From Azospirillaceae bacterium (GTDB lineage Bacteria; Pseudomonadota; Alphaproteobacteria; Azospirillales; Azospirillaceae), in assembly GCA_035645145.1 (NCBI GenBank), contig DASQNC010000006.1:1-34090 (forward strand): a stretch of 34,090 nucleotides of DNA. Reading direction: 5' to 3'. Under the pieces are notes generated by a model that worked only from the letters and a program-made list of their open reading frames with translations, did no database searches and was not told the origin of the DNA. Shown here one piece after another: positions 26,569 to 33,557 of the stretch. A program made the position numbers and the translations under genes. The number at the start of each line of letters is the position of its first letter. Positions within the stretch are counted from its first letter, which is position 1.

Positions 26569-27453
26569 ATGACCGACCCGACCAGCCTCCGTGAAAGCCT
26601 GGACCGCCTCTCGGCGGCCATCGACGGGCACTACGCGTGGTTTGCGCGCTGGTCACGGGCGGTCCTCTTCCCGGCCACGGCGCACAAGGCCGATCCGCCA
26701 TCGGGCCTGCTGGAATGGGCACGCGGGCCCGACCGGCACCCGTTGACCGCCCAGCCTGCGGTCGACTCGGTGGTGGCGCTCCACGACGACCTGCACGCCC
26801 GAGCCCTGGCCCTCGTCCTGCGTGCCGCGACCGGGCGCCCGCCGTCCGAGGCCGAATACGCCGAGGTGGCGGAACGGAGTGCCGAGTTGATCGCCCAACT
26901 GCGGCGCCTGGAGCGCGCGCTCGCCCTGGGCGCCTATGGCGTGGATGCCCTGACCGGGCTGCGGGCGGACGGCGGGTTGAGGGACGACCTGCATGCGGCC
27001 GCCCGCGGGTTCCGGATGTCGGGAACATCCTTCTGCCTGGCCATGGCCGCCGTGGACCGGCGCGACAAGATCGACGAGCGCGGCGGGACGGGCATGTTCG
27101 ACCGCATCCTGTCAACCGTGGCCCGGGTGACCGAGCGGGTGTTGGACGGCAGCGGAGGGGCCTACCGCATGGACGGCGGCAATCTGGCCGTCCTGCTGCG
27201 TGGCACCCGGATGGACGAGGCCGCCCGCATGCTGGAACGGATCCGGCGCGAAGTGGTGGCCACCCCCATCGTCCTGCCCAACGGCAATGTGCTGCGCGTC
27301 ACCATGGCCTTCGGCTTGATCGCCGCGAGCCCCGACCTGACCCCCGACGAGATGACGGAGGGTGCCGAGACCGCATTGGCCCAGGCCCAGACGGCGGGCG
27401 GCAACCGGGTGGTGAAGGTCCGGCTCGCGGAGGGGGAGGAACCGGCAGGTTAG
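26569..27453 (+). CDS. Degenerate GGDEF protein with CZB-like N-terminal domain
   Basis: The 294-residue protein has two parts. The C-terminal half (about residues 120-285) follows a GGDEF fold: VDALTGLRADGGLRDDL corresponds to the DxLTGLxNR block, GAYRMDGGNLAVLLRGT to the active loop, and VTMAFGLIAASPDLTPDEMTEGAETALAQAQTAGGNRVV to the C-terminal part. The GGDEF pentapeptide reads DGGNL at 202-206, so cyclase activity is not expected. The N-terminal 120 residues recall the zinc-binding CZB domain of DgcZ: His21, His72 and His76 match ligand spacing, while the usual Cys of CxxGxW is Ser45. The role may be c-di-GMP or zinc signalling without catalysis; this is inference. The glycosyltransferase downstream may be functionally related. 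Confidence 0.7.
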   Translation: MTDPTSLRESLDRLSAAIDGHYAWFARWSRAVLFPATAHKADPPSGLLEWARGPDRHPLTAQPAVDSVVALHDDLHARALALVLRAATGRPPSEAEYAEVAERSAELIAQLRRLERALALGAYGVDALTGLRADGGLRDDLHAAARGFRMSGTSFCLAMAAVDRRDKIDERGGTGMFDRILSTVARVTERVLDGSGGAYRMDGGNLAVLLRGTRMDEAARMLERIRREVVATPIVLPNGNVLRVTMAFGLIAASPDLTPDEMTEGAETALAQAQTAGGNRVVKVRLAEGEEPAG

Positions 27454-27472
27454 GGCGTACGCGCCGAGCCGG

Positions 27473-27504
27473 GTTGAAACCTTCGCGCGGGTGCGGGTGT
27501 TGGC
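27473..27504 (+). repeat. 32-bp direct repeat, copy 1
   Basis: An exact 32-bp sequence beginning GTTGAAACCTTCGCGCGGGT occurs here, 19 bp after the GGDEF stop codon. It recurs identically at 27540-27571. The start-to-start distance is 67 bp, so the intervening 35 bp is unique. Confidence 0.9.
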
Positions 27505-27539
27505 GCGCGGTCGGCCTTGGACGCTTTCGCGCTGTAGAA

Positions 27540-27571
27540 GTTGAAACCTTCGCGCGGGTGCGGGTGTTGGC
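27540..27571 (+). repeat. 32-bp direct repeat, copy 2
   Basis: This is the second exact copy of the repeat at 27473-27504, ending 28 bp before the likely glycosyltransferase start. With only two copies and no further spacer, this is not a CRISPR. A local duplication with diverged intervening DNA, or a binding-site pair, are the simplest readings. Confidence 0.9.
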
Positions 27572-27599
27572 TGTCGAGTCACGTTGCCGCCGGATTGCC

Positions 27600-28676
27600 G
27601 TGCAAACCCCTCTCGTCTCCGTCCTGATCCCCGCCTACAACGCGGCCCGCTTCATTGCCGCAGCTGTCCAATCCGCCCAGGCGCAGACCCTGCGCGACAT
27701 CGAGATCGTTGTGGTGGACGATGGATCGCAGGACGCGACCGCCGCCATTGTGGCCGAGCTTGCGGACAAGGACCCGCGCATCCGCCTGCTGAGGCAGCGC
27801 AACATGGGCGTATCCGCCGCGCGCAACAAGGGCCTGAAGGCGGCGCGCGCGCCCTACGTTGCGCCGCTGGACGCCGACGACCTGTGGCGGCACGACAAGC
27901 TGGAGCGCCAACTGGCGGCGGCCAACGCACCCGAGGTCGGTCTGGTCTACACCTGGTCCACCCACGTGGACGAGGACAGCCGCGTGATACCCGGCCGCGC
28001 CACCGGGTCTACCCACGAAGGCTGGGTGTACCCCCACCTTCTGATGGGGAATTTCGTCGGCTCCGGCAGTGTACCACTCATGCGCCGGGAGGCGCTCCTC
28101 GCCGCCGGCGGCTGGGACGAGGACATGCGCGGCAACGAGGATCAGCTCCTGTACCTGCGCATCGCGGAGAAGTGGCGGTTCGCGGTGGTCCGGGATGTGC
28201 TGGTCGGCTACCGGCAACGTGCCGGCAGCCTGTCACGCAACCGTGCGATGATGCTGCGCTGCCACGAGGCGATGCTGGAGGATGCTCGGTCCCGGCATCC
28301 GGAGTTGCCGGAGTGGATCTTCCGTTGGGCCCGGGCGAACTATGCCTGGTACCTGGCCTTCCAGGCCGGACGGGCGGGTGTGCGGACGGAAGCCCTGTCC
28401 CACGTCGCGCGGATGCTGACCAACGATCCCTTGTTCGTGCTGCGCCCCGCCGTGCGCGACGGGGTCAAGGCGGGGGTCCGCACCCTTGTGCGACGGGCAC
28501 TCGCGCGGCCGAAGGCCCGGGAAGCACCGGCGCGTGTGGATTTCCATTCCCTTGCCCCGCACCTCGCCGAACAGGTCGGGAGCACCCGCGGGCCGGTGGA
28601 GGTCTGGCGCGACCGGCAGGTCGGGCGGCTGCGGATCGGTCTCCGCTCGCCCCAGGGCCGGCGCTTGCAGGCGTGA
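27600..28676 (+). CDS. Family 2 glycosyltransferase
   Basis: This GT-A fold enzyme probably transfers a sugar from a nucleotide donor during surface polysaccharide or glycoconjugate synthesis. The 358-residue protein starts with VSVLIPAYNAARFI and has VVVDDGSQDAT near residue 40, then NMGVSAARNKGLKAARAPYVAPLDADDLW with the metal-binding DADD motif. The acceptor-side NEDQLLYLRIAEKWRFAVV follows (ED corresponds to the ED/Q catalytic base region). The C-terminal 100 residues are variable and basic. The start is the GTG at 27600; the open frame extends further upstream through the direct repeats but is not coding in character there. No other polysaccharide genes are adjacent except the GGDEF-like gene. 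Confidence 0.9.
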   Translation: MQTPLVSVLIPAYNAARFIAAAVQSAQAQTLRDIEIVVVDDGSQDATAAIVAELADKDPRIRLLRQRNMGVSAARNKGLKAARAPYVAPLDADDLWRHDKLERQLAAANAPEVGLVYTWSTHVDEDSRVIPGRATGSTHEGWVYPHLLMGNFVGSGSVPLMRREALLAAGGWDEDMRGNEDQLLYLRIAEKWRFAVVRDVLVGYRQRAGSLSRNRAMMLRCHEAMLEDARSRHPELPEWIFRWARANYAWYLAFQAGRAGVRTEALSHVARMLTNDPLFVLRPAVRDGVKAGVRTLVRRALARPKAREAPARVDFHSLAPHLAEQVGSTRGPVEVWRDRQVGRLRIGLRSPQGRRLQA

Positions 28677-28718
28677 CCGGCCGGCGCCAGGGCACGGGCC
28701 CGATCCGCTTGTCCGATG

Positions 28719-28762
28719 GAGCAACTTCCACTCAGGCGGTTCCGCCTGACCGGAATTTGCTC
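28719..28762. repeat. 44-bp near-perfect inverted repeat upstream of coaBC
   Basis: The 21-nt arms at 28719-28739 and 28742-28762 are complementary at 18 of 21 positions around a TT loop. The inner part is the perfect 8-bp stem TCAGGCGG/CCGCCTGA, and the outer part pairs GAGCAA with TTGCTC. It ends 83 bp before the coaBC start codon. It has the look of a dispersed palindromic repeat or of a large mRNA hairpin; there is no T tract after it. No second copy was noticed in the window. Confidence 0.75.
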
Positions 28763-28845
28763 TAGCCTCCGCCCGTTTCGCCAACAGGTGTGGCCGCCCG
28801 ATCCGCAGATCGCGCCCCGGTGGCCGCACGCCGGGAGGCCAGCCC

Positions 28846-30081
28846 GTGACCGACCACTCCGTGCTGCGGGGCAAGCGCGCCCTTCTGATCATCTCCGGCG
28901 GGATCGCCGCCTACAAGTCGCTGGAGCTGATCCGCCGGGGGCGCGAGCAGGGCCTGTCCTTCAGTTGCATCCTGACGGAGGGTGGCGCCCAGTTCGTCAC
29001 GCCGCTTTCGGTGGCGGCCTTGGCCGAAGAGCCGGTGCACACGGCATTGTGGTCGCTGAACGACGAGGCGGAGATGCGCCACATCCGCCTGACCCGCGAG
29101 GCGGACCTGGTCGTGGTCGCCCCGGCCTCGGCCGACATCATCGCCAAAATGGCGAACGGCCTCGCCGACGATCTGGCCTCCACGGCACTGCTCGCCGGCA
29201 ACAAGCCCGTTCTGGTCGCCCCGGCCATGAACCACATGATGTGGGCCCACCCGGCGACCCGGCGGAACATGCAGGCCCTGCTGGACGCGGGGGTTCGCCA
29301 GGTCGGCCCCGGCGAAGGCGCCATGGCATGCGGTGAGTTCGGCCCGGGCCGCATGGCCGAACCCATGGAGATCCTGGCCGCCATGGCCGGCATGCTGGCC
29401 CCCGCCGCCACACCGCTGGCCGGGTTACGGGCGCTGGTGACGTCGGGCCCGACGCACGAGCCCATCGACCCCGTGCGCTACATCGCCAACCGTTCATCCG
29501 GCAAGCAGGGGCACGCCATCGCGGCGGCACTCGCCCGGCTGGGGGCGCATGTGACGCTGGTCAGCGGCCCCACGTCGGAACCGGACCCCAGGGGCGTGTC
29601 GGTGGTGCGGGTCGAGACGGCGTGCCAAATGCTGGACGCCTGCCTGTCCGCGCTGCCGGTGGACATGGCGGTGTGCGCGGCCGCGGTCGCGGATTGGCGG
29701 GTCAAAACGCCGGCCGAGCGCAAGGTCAAGAAGGACACGGGCAAGGGCGGGGGCGCACCGCCGTCGATCGAGTTGGTGGAGAACCCCGACATTCTGGCGA
29801 CCCTGTCCAGGCCGGGGCCCGCCCGCCCGGCGCTGGTGGTGGGGTTCGCCGCGGAAACCGGAAACGTGACGGCCTATGCCGAGGCCAAGCTGGCGCGCAA
29901 GGGGTGCGACTGGATCGTCGCCAACGACGTGTCGCCCGGCACCGGAACCTTCGGCGGCGACACCAACACCGTCCATCTGATCCGGGCCGGCGCAGCCCCG
30001 GAAGCCTGGCCCGCCATGGCGAAGTCCGCCGTGGGCGGCCGTCTGGCCGACGCCATCGCCGCCCACTTCGCCAAGCACTGA
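28846..30081 (+). CDS. coaBC: Bifunctional phosphopantothenoylcysteine decarboxylase/phosphopantothenate-cysteine ligase
   Basis: CoaBC makes 4'-phosphopantetheine for coenzyme A from phosphopantothenate and cysteine. The 411-residue protein has a flavoprotein CoaC domain (residues 1-185: LLIISGGIAAYKSLELIR, PASADIIAKMANGLADDL, PAMNHMMW and the active-site flap MACGEFGPGRMAEP with catalytic Cys). The CoaB domain (about 190-411) contains TSGPTHEPIDPVRYIANRSSGKQGHAIA, CAAAVADWRV and GFAAETGN. The GTG at 28846 is the start. In many alphaproteobacteria coaBC is directly followed by dut; here a two-gene regulator/ABM unit lies between. A large inverted repeat precedes it. Confidence 0.97.
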   Translation: MTDHSVLRGKRALLIISGGIAAYKSLELIRRGREQGLSFSCILTEGGAQFVTPLSVAALAEEPVHTALWSLNDEAEMRHIRLTREADLVVVAPASADIIAKMANGLADDLASTALLAGNKPVLVAPAMNHMMWAHPATRRNMQALLDAGVRQVGPGEGAMACGEFGPGRMAEPMEILAAMAGMLAPAATPLAGLRALVTSGPTHEPIDPVRYIANRSSGKQGHAIAAALARLGAHVTLVSGPTSEPDPRGVSVVRVETACQMLDACLSALPVDMAVCAAAVADWRVKTPAERKVKKDTGKGGGAPPSIELVENPDILATLSRPGPARPALVVGFAAETGNVTAYAEAKLARKGCDWIVANDVSPGTGTFGGDTNTVHLIRAGAAPEAWPAMAKSAVGGRLADAIAAHFAKH

Positions 30082-30110
30082 CGCACGGACCCGGCGGCGG
30101 GGCGGGGCTG

Positions 30111-30128
30111 CTGACACAACGGTGTCAG
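30111..30128. promoter_or_regulatory. 7-4-7 palindromic operator upstream of the ABM-WYL pair
   Basis: CTGACAC-AACG-GTGTCAG is a perfect 14-base-paired palindrome, 50 bp before the first gene of the pair. TGACA..TGTCA-type sites are plausible for YafY-type WYL regulators, which often control their own operon. I could not assign convincing promoter hexamers around it. Confidence 0.65.
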
Positions 30129-30178
30129 TTGGGCGCACGTAGGTTGCGGGCATCGCCAACCCGCACACGGAGCATGAC

Positions 30179-30481
30179 ATGCCCCACCGCGTTCTTGAAG
30201 TCGTCACCTTTTCCCTGTTGCCCGGCACCGACGTGGCCGCCTTCCTGCGCGAGGCCGAAAACGCGAGCGCCGTCCAGCGCGCCATGCCCGGTTTCCTGTC
30301 GCGACGCATGGCCAAGTCCCAGGACGGCGGCTGGATCGACGTGACGGAGTGGACGGATGCCGCCAGCGCCGCCCGTGCGGCTGAAACCTTCCACACGATC
30401 CCGGCCGCCCAGCCCTTCTGTGGGATGATCGACATGGAAACGGCCCGCATGACCCACCATGGCATCGCCGTAACCGGCTAA
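30179..30481 (+). CDS. Small dimeric alpha/beta-barrel protein (ABM-like)
   Basis: The 100-residue protein opens MPHRVLEVVTFSLLPGTDVAAFLREAENASAVQRAMPGFLSRRMAKSQDGGWIDVTEWTDAASAARAAE. This gives a ferredoxin-like beta-alpha-beta pattern typical of antibiotic-biosynthesis-monooxygenase (ABM)-like and related small barrel proteins: a strand, a helix with PGFLSRR at its end, and a W-x-D-x-x-E-W strand. No catalytic residues can be assigned. It is followed after four bases by the WYL regulator, and the two clearly form an operon behind the palindrome at 30111-30128. It is probably the regulated target. Confidence 0.7.
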   Translation: MPHRVLEVVTFSLLPGTDVAAFLREAENASAVQRAMPGFLSRRMAKSQDGGWIDVTEWTDAASAARAAETFHTIPAAQPFCGMIDMETARMTHHGIAVTG

Positions 30482-30485
30482 CGGG

Positions 30486-31187
30486 ATGCGGCGGGCGGAC
30501 CGGCTCTTCGACATCGTGCAACTGCTGCGCGGCGGGCGTCTGCGCACCGCGCAGGAGATCGCCGCACGGCTGGAGGTGTCGGTCCGCACCATCTACCGCG
30601 ACATCGACGCATTGGCCGCGTCCGGTGTCCCGATCGAGGGCGAGCGCGGCGTCGGCTACGTGCTGCGCGGCCCGATGCTGCTCCCGCCGCTGTCCTTCAC
30701 CGAAACGGAGTTGCAGGCGTTGGCGCTCGGCGCCCGGCTGGTGCGGGCCTGGGCCGATCCGGAGCTGGCGCAGGCCGCCGAGGAAGTGCTGGCCAAGGTC
30801 GATGCCGTGACGTCCCCCGACCGCCGGGATGCGCTGTGGCGGAGGGATCTGCGGGCATTCGGCCTCCGGATGGGGCCGGATCTGCGCACGCGGCTGGCGC
30901 GGCTGCGGCGCGCCGTGCGAGGGCGGCACAAGGTCCGCCTGCGCTATGCGGACGCCAACGGGGCCGTCACCACGCGGGTCGTCCGGCCCCTCGGCCTGGA
31001 GGCCTGGGGCCATGCCTGGACGCTGACGGCGTGGTGCGAATTGCGCGCCGACTTCCGCGCGTTCCGCCTGGACCGGATGGCGGCGGCGGAAGCCCTCTCC
31101 GACACGTTCCGGTCCGAGCCCGGCCGCACGTTGCAGGATTATCTCGCCCGCCTGCGCACGGAGGGCTGGACGGTCGAGGACGGATAG
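30486..31187 (+). CDS. YafY-family HTH/WYL transcriptional regulator
   Basis: The 233-residue protein has an N-terminal DeoR-like HTH (residues 1-55: RADRLFDIVQLLRGGRLRTAQEIAARLEVSVRTIYRDIDALAASGVPIEGERGVGYVL). A WYL domain follows at about 135-215, including HKVRLRYADANGAVTTRVVRPLGLEAWGHAWTLTAWCELRADFRAFRLDRM. WYL domains sense small ligands or nucleic acids. The start ATG lies four bases after the ABM-like gene's stop, so the two are translationally linked. The regulator most likely acts on the palindrome upstream of its own operon. Confidence 0.9.
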   Translation: MRRADRLFDIVQLLRGGRLRTAQEIAARLEVSVRTIYRDIDALAASGVPIEGERGVGYVLRGPMLLPPLSFTETELQALALGARLVRAWADPELAQAAEEVLAKVDAVTSPDRRDALWRRDLRAFGLRMGPDLRTRLARLRRAVRGRHKVRLRYADANGAVTTRVVRPLGLEAWGHAWTLTAWCELRADFRAFRLDRMAAAEALSDTFRSEPGRTLQDYLARLRTEGWTVEDG

Positions 31188-31258
31188 GGTTCTTCGAAAA
31201 GGGTTGCACCCGCGGGCGCGGTGCGGCACCCAGCCCCGGCCGCCGCCGAAGGTTACCG

Positions 31259-31780
31259 ATGACCGAACACTCTCCCCCCGCGATCGACTGGGCCCCTGGA
31301 ATCGAGGTGCGGGTCACCGATCCTCGCCTGCACGACTGGGGGCTACCGCGCTACCAATCCGACTTGGCGGCCGGGCTCGACCTGTGCGCCTGTCTGGACG
31401 AGCCCCTTGATCTCGCCCCGCAGGCGTCGGCCGTGCTGATTCCGTCGGGGATCGCGGTGCTGATGGGCCACCCGCATCTGGCCGCCGTGGTGCTTCCGCG
31501 GTCGGGCCTGGGCCACCGCAAGGGGCTGGTGCTGGGCAATGGCACCGGCCTGATCGACGCCGACTACACGGCCACCATCATGGTCAGCGCCTGGAACCGG
31601 AACCCGCCGGGATCCGAACCGATCCGGATCCAGCCGGGCGAACGCATTGCCCAACTGGTGTTCCTGCCCATCGTACGGCCGGTTTTGCGACTGGTGGAGG
31701 ACTTCTCGGCCACGACCCAAAGGGGCGGGGGCGGCTTCGGATCCACCGGAACCTTGTCCGGCGGCAGCCACCGCGGTTGA
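31259..31780 (+). CDS. dut: Deoxyuridine 5'-triphosphate nucleotidohydrolase (dUTPase)
   Basis: dUTPase hydrolyses dUTP to dUMP, preventing uracil incorporation and feeding dTMP synthesis. The 173-residue trimeric-type enzyme has all five motifs: AAGLDLCAC, PRSGLG, GLIDADYTA, RIAQLVF and the C-terminal RGGGGFGSTG. The N-terminus carries about 20 extra residues before the core. The ATG at 31259 follows AAGGTTACCG. It lies 71 bp after the WYL regulator. Its usual neighbour coaBC is 1.2 kb upstream, separated by the ABM/WYL pair. Confidence 0.97.
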   Translation: MTEHSPPAIDWAPGIEVRVTDPRLHDWGLPRYQSDLAAGLDLCACLDEPLDLAPQASAVLIPSGIAVLMGHPHLAAVVLPRSGLGHRKGLVLGNGTGLIDADYTATIMVSAWNRNPPGSEPIRIQPGERIAQLVFLPIVRPVLRLVEDFSATTQRGGGGFGSTGTLSGGSHRG

Positions 31781-31860
31781 CGCGCGGGTCCGGGGCATAC
31801 ATTTTCCAGACCGGCCCAGTGGAATGCATCCAAGACCACAGGCCGCACAAACCGGATGTC

Positions 31861-32325
31861 ATGACCACCATGCTGCGCGCTTCCAGAAAACTCGTCTTCG
31901 CCATCGAGGCCCTGTTGGACATCGCCTACAACGCCGGCGGTGATCCTGTGCGCAGCAGTGGAATCACGGAGCGCCACGGCATTCCCCGCCGGTATCTGGA
32001 ACCGGTCCTCCAGCAGCTCGTCCGGGACGGCGTCCTAGAAAGCCTGCGCGGCCCCCGCGGCGGTTACCGGTTGGCGCGCGAGCGGTCGCGGATATCGCTC
32101 GGCGACATCGTCCGGGCCGTGCGGACGCTGGAATCGGCCGAAGACGTGATCGAAGACCCGTCCGGTTCGGATCTGGGGGTGAGGGTGGTGCGCCCGCTGT
32201 TTGCCGAATTGCAGGACGAGCTGATGGCGCGGCTCGACGGCATCACGCTGGACGACCTGTGCACCCGCGCCCGCCTCGCCGGGATCAGCAGCGAAGCGAA
32301 AGAACGAATTGATTTTGTGATTTGA
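31861..32325 (+). CDS. Rrf2-family transcriptional regulator (CymR-like)
   Basis: The 154-residue protein has an Rrf2 winged helix at residues 1-75 (SRKLVFAIEALLDIAYN, ITERHGIPRRYLEPVLQQLVRDGVLESLRGPRGGYRLARE) and a dimerisation helix after it. IscR-type cluster cysteines are absent; the only Cys is in DDLCTRAR. It therefore resembles CymR, which senses cysteine status through CysK, rather than an iron-sulfur sensor. The start may be the ATG at 31861 or the ATG at 31870. It lies 71 bp upstream of cysK on the same strand, and the putative operator overlaps its stop codon. Confidence 0.88.
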   Translation: MTTMLRASRKLVFAIEALLDIAYNAGGDPVRSSGITERHGIPRRYLEPVLQQLVRDGVLESLRGPRGGYRLARERSRISLGDIVRAVRTLESAEDVIEDPSGSDLGVRVVRPLFAELQDELMARLDGITLDDLCTRARLAGISSEAKERIDFVI

Positions 32326-32349
32326 ATAACATCACGGCCGCCGTATGTT
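32317..32349 (+). promoter_or_regulatory. cysK promoter with overlapping Rrf2 operator
   Basis: The inverted repeat GTGAT-N9-ATCAC (32317-32321 and 32331-32335) overlaps the regulator's TGA stop codon and the -35 of a promoter TTGAAT (32322-32327) N16 TATGTT (32344-32349). A second, looser inverted repeat ATCCA-N9-TGGAT lies at 32352-32370, past the -10. The layout suggests Rrf2 repression of cysK. Confidence 0.55.
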
Positions 32350-32396
32350 CAATCCATGTGGAATGTGGATGAACCACACCGGAACGGAGTGAAACA

Positions 32397-33380
32397 ATGG
32401 TGACGAAGCCGAATGCCGCCAATGGCGGATCGCCCGGGTTCCGCGGCCGGATCTACGACAACGTCGTGGACACGATCGGGGCGACGCCGCTGATCCGGCT
32501 GAGCCGGCTTGCCAAGGCGCACGGCGTCGTCGCCGATCTCGTCGGCAAGGCCGAGTTCTTCAATCCGCTGGCCAGCGTGAAGGACCGCATCGGCGCGGCC
32601 ATGATCGAAGCGGCCGAGCGCGAGGGCCGGATCGGCCCCGGCACCGTCCTGGTGGAGCCGACCTCGGGCAACACCGGCATCGCGCTGGCCTTCGTGGCGG
32701 CCGCCAAGGGCTACCGGCTGATCCTCACCATGCCGGAAAGCATGTCCATCGAGCGGCGCAAGATGCTGCGCTTCCTGGGTGCGGAACTCGTGCTGACGCC
32801 GGCTCCGCTGGGCATGAAGGGCGCCATCGCGAAGGCGGAGGAACTGGTGGCGTCCACGCCGGGCGCGTACATGCTCCAGCAGTTCAAGAACCCGGCGAAC
32901 CCGCAGATCCACCGCAACACCACGGCCGAGGAGATCTGGAACGACACCGACGGCCGGGTGGACGTACTGGTCAGCGGCGTCGGCACCGGTGGCACCGTGA
33001 CCGGCGTGGCCGAGGTGATCAAGGCGCGCAAGCCCGGCTTCCATGTGGTCGCCGTCGAACCCGAAGACAGCCCCGTGCTGTCCGGCGGCACACCCGGCCC
33101 GCACAAGATCCAGGGCATCGGCGCGGGCTTCGTGCCGGACATCCTGAACACCAGCCTGATCGACGAGATCGTCAAGGTCGGCAACAACACCGCGTTCGAG
33201 CAGGCGCGCGAAGCGGCGCGGCTGGAAGGCCTTCCGGTCGGCATCTCGGGTGGGGCGGCGCTGGCCGCAGCCATCCAGGTTGGCAAGCGGCCGGAAATGA
33301 CGGGCAAGCTGATCGTCGTCGTCCTGCCCAGCTTCGCCGAACGATACCTTTCCACCGCCCTGTTCGAGGGGCTGGAGTAG
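32397..33380 (+). CDS. cysK: Cysteine synthase A (O-acetylserine sulfhydrylase)
   Basis: CysK makes cysteine from O-acetylserine and sulfide using pyridoxal phosphate. The 327-residue protein has the PLP lysine Lys62 in NPLASVKDR, the substrate loop [20 protein letters not shown] at 87-106, and the [20 protein letters not shown] glycine loop that holds the PLP phosphate. SGGAALAA is near the C-terminus. An N-terminal extension of about 18 residues precedes [20 protein letters not shown] lies nine bases before the ATG. It follows the Rrf2 regulator and ends at a strong terminator. Confidence 0.97.
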   Translation: MVTKPNAANGGSPGFRGRIYDNVVDTIGATPLIRLSRLAKAHGVVADLVGKAEFFNPLASVKDRIGAAMIEAAEREGRIGPGTVLVEPTSGNTGIALAFVAAAKGYRLILTMPESMSIERRKMLRFLGAELVLTPAPLGMKGAIAKAEELVASTPGAYMLQQFKNPANPQIHRNTTAEEIWNDTDGRVDVLVSGVGTGGTVTGVAEVIKARKPGFHVVAVEPEDSPVLSGGTPGPHKIQGIGAGFVPDILNTSLIDEIVKVGNNTAFEQAREAARLEGLPVGISGGAALAAAIQVGKRPEMTGKLIVVVLPSFAERYLSTALFEGLE

Positions 33381-33477
33381 TACCAGTGCCCGGCTGACGG
33401 TTTGGCGGCGGAGGCGTATCGTCATCCAGACCAATCGGATGCCTAAGTTGATCGGGGTCTCCCCGGACCCCGGCAGG

Positions 33478-33509
33478 AAGCGGAAGGAGGCCCCCTCCTT
33501 CCGCTTTTT
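33478..33509 (+). terminator. Rho-independent terminator after cysK
   Basis: AAGCGGAAGGAGG (33478-33490) pairs perfectly with CCTCCTTCCGCTT (33494-33506), a 13-bp stem with a CCC loop, followed by TTTTT (33505-33509). A second, shorter hairpin GGGGTC/GACCCC lies just upstream (about 33454-33471). Confidence 0.85.
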
Positions 33510-33557
33510 GCATTGGCGCGGCTTCCCGCCCGCGCGGCGGCATGCTGATATCCGCCC

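Noticed and set aside
27473-27571. Possible CRISPR array from the two 32-bp repeats
   Set aside because: There are only two repeats and one 35-bp interval, with no cas genes nearby.
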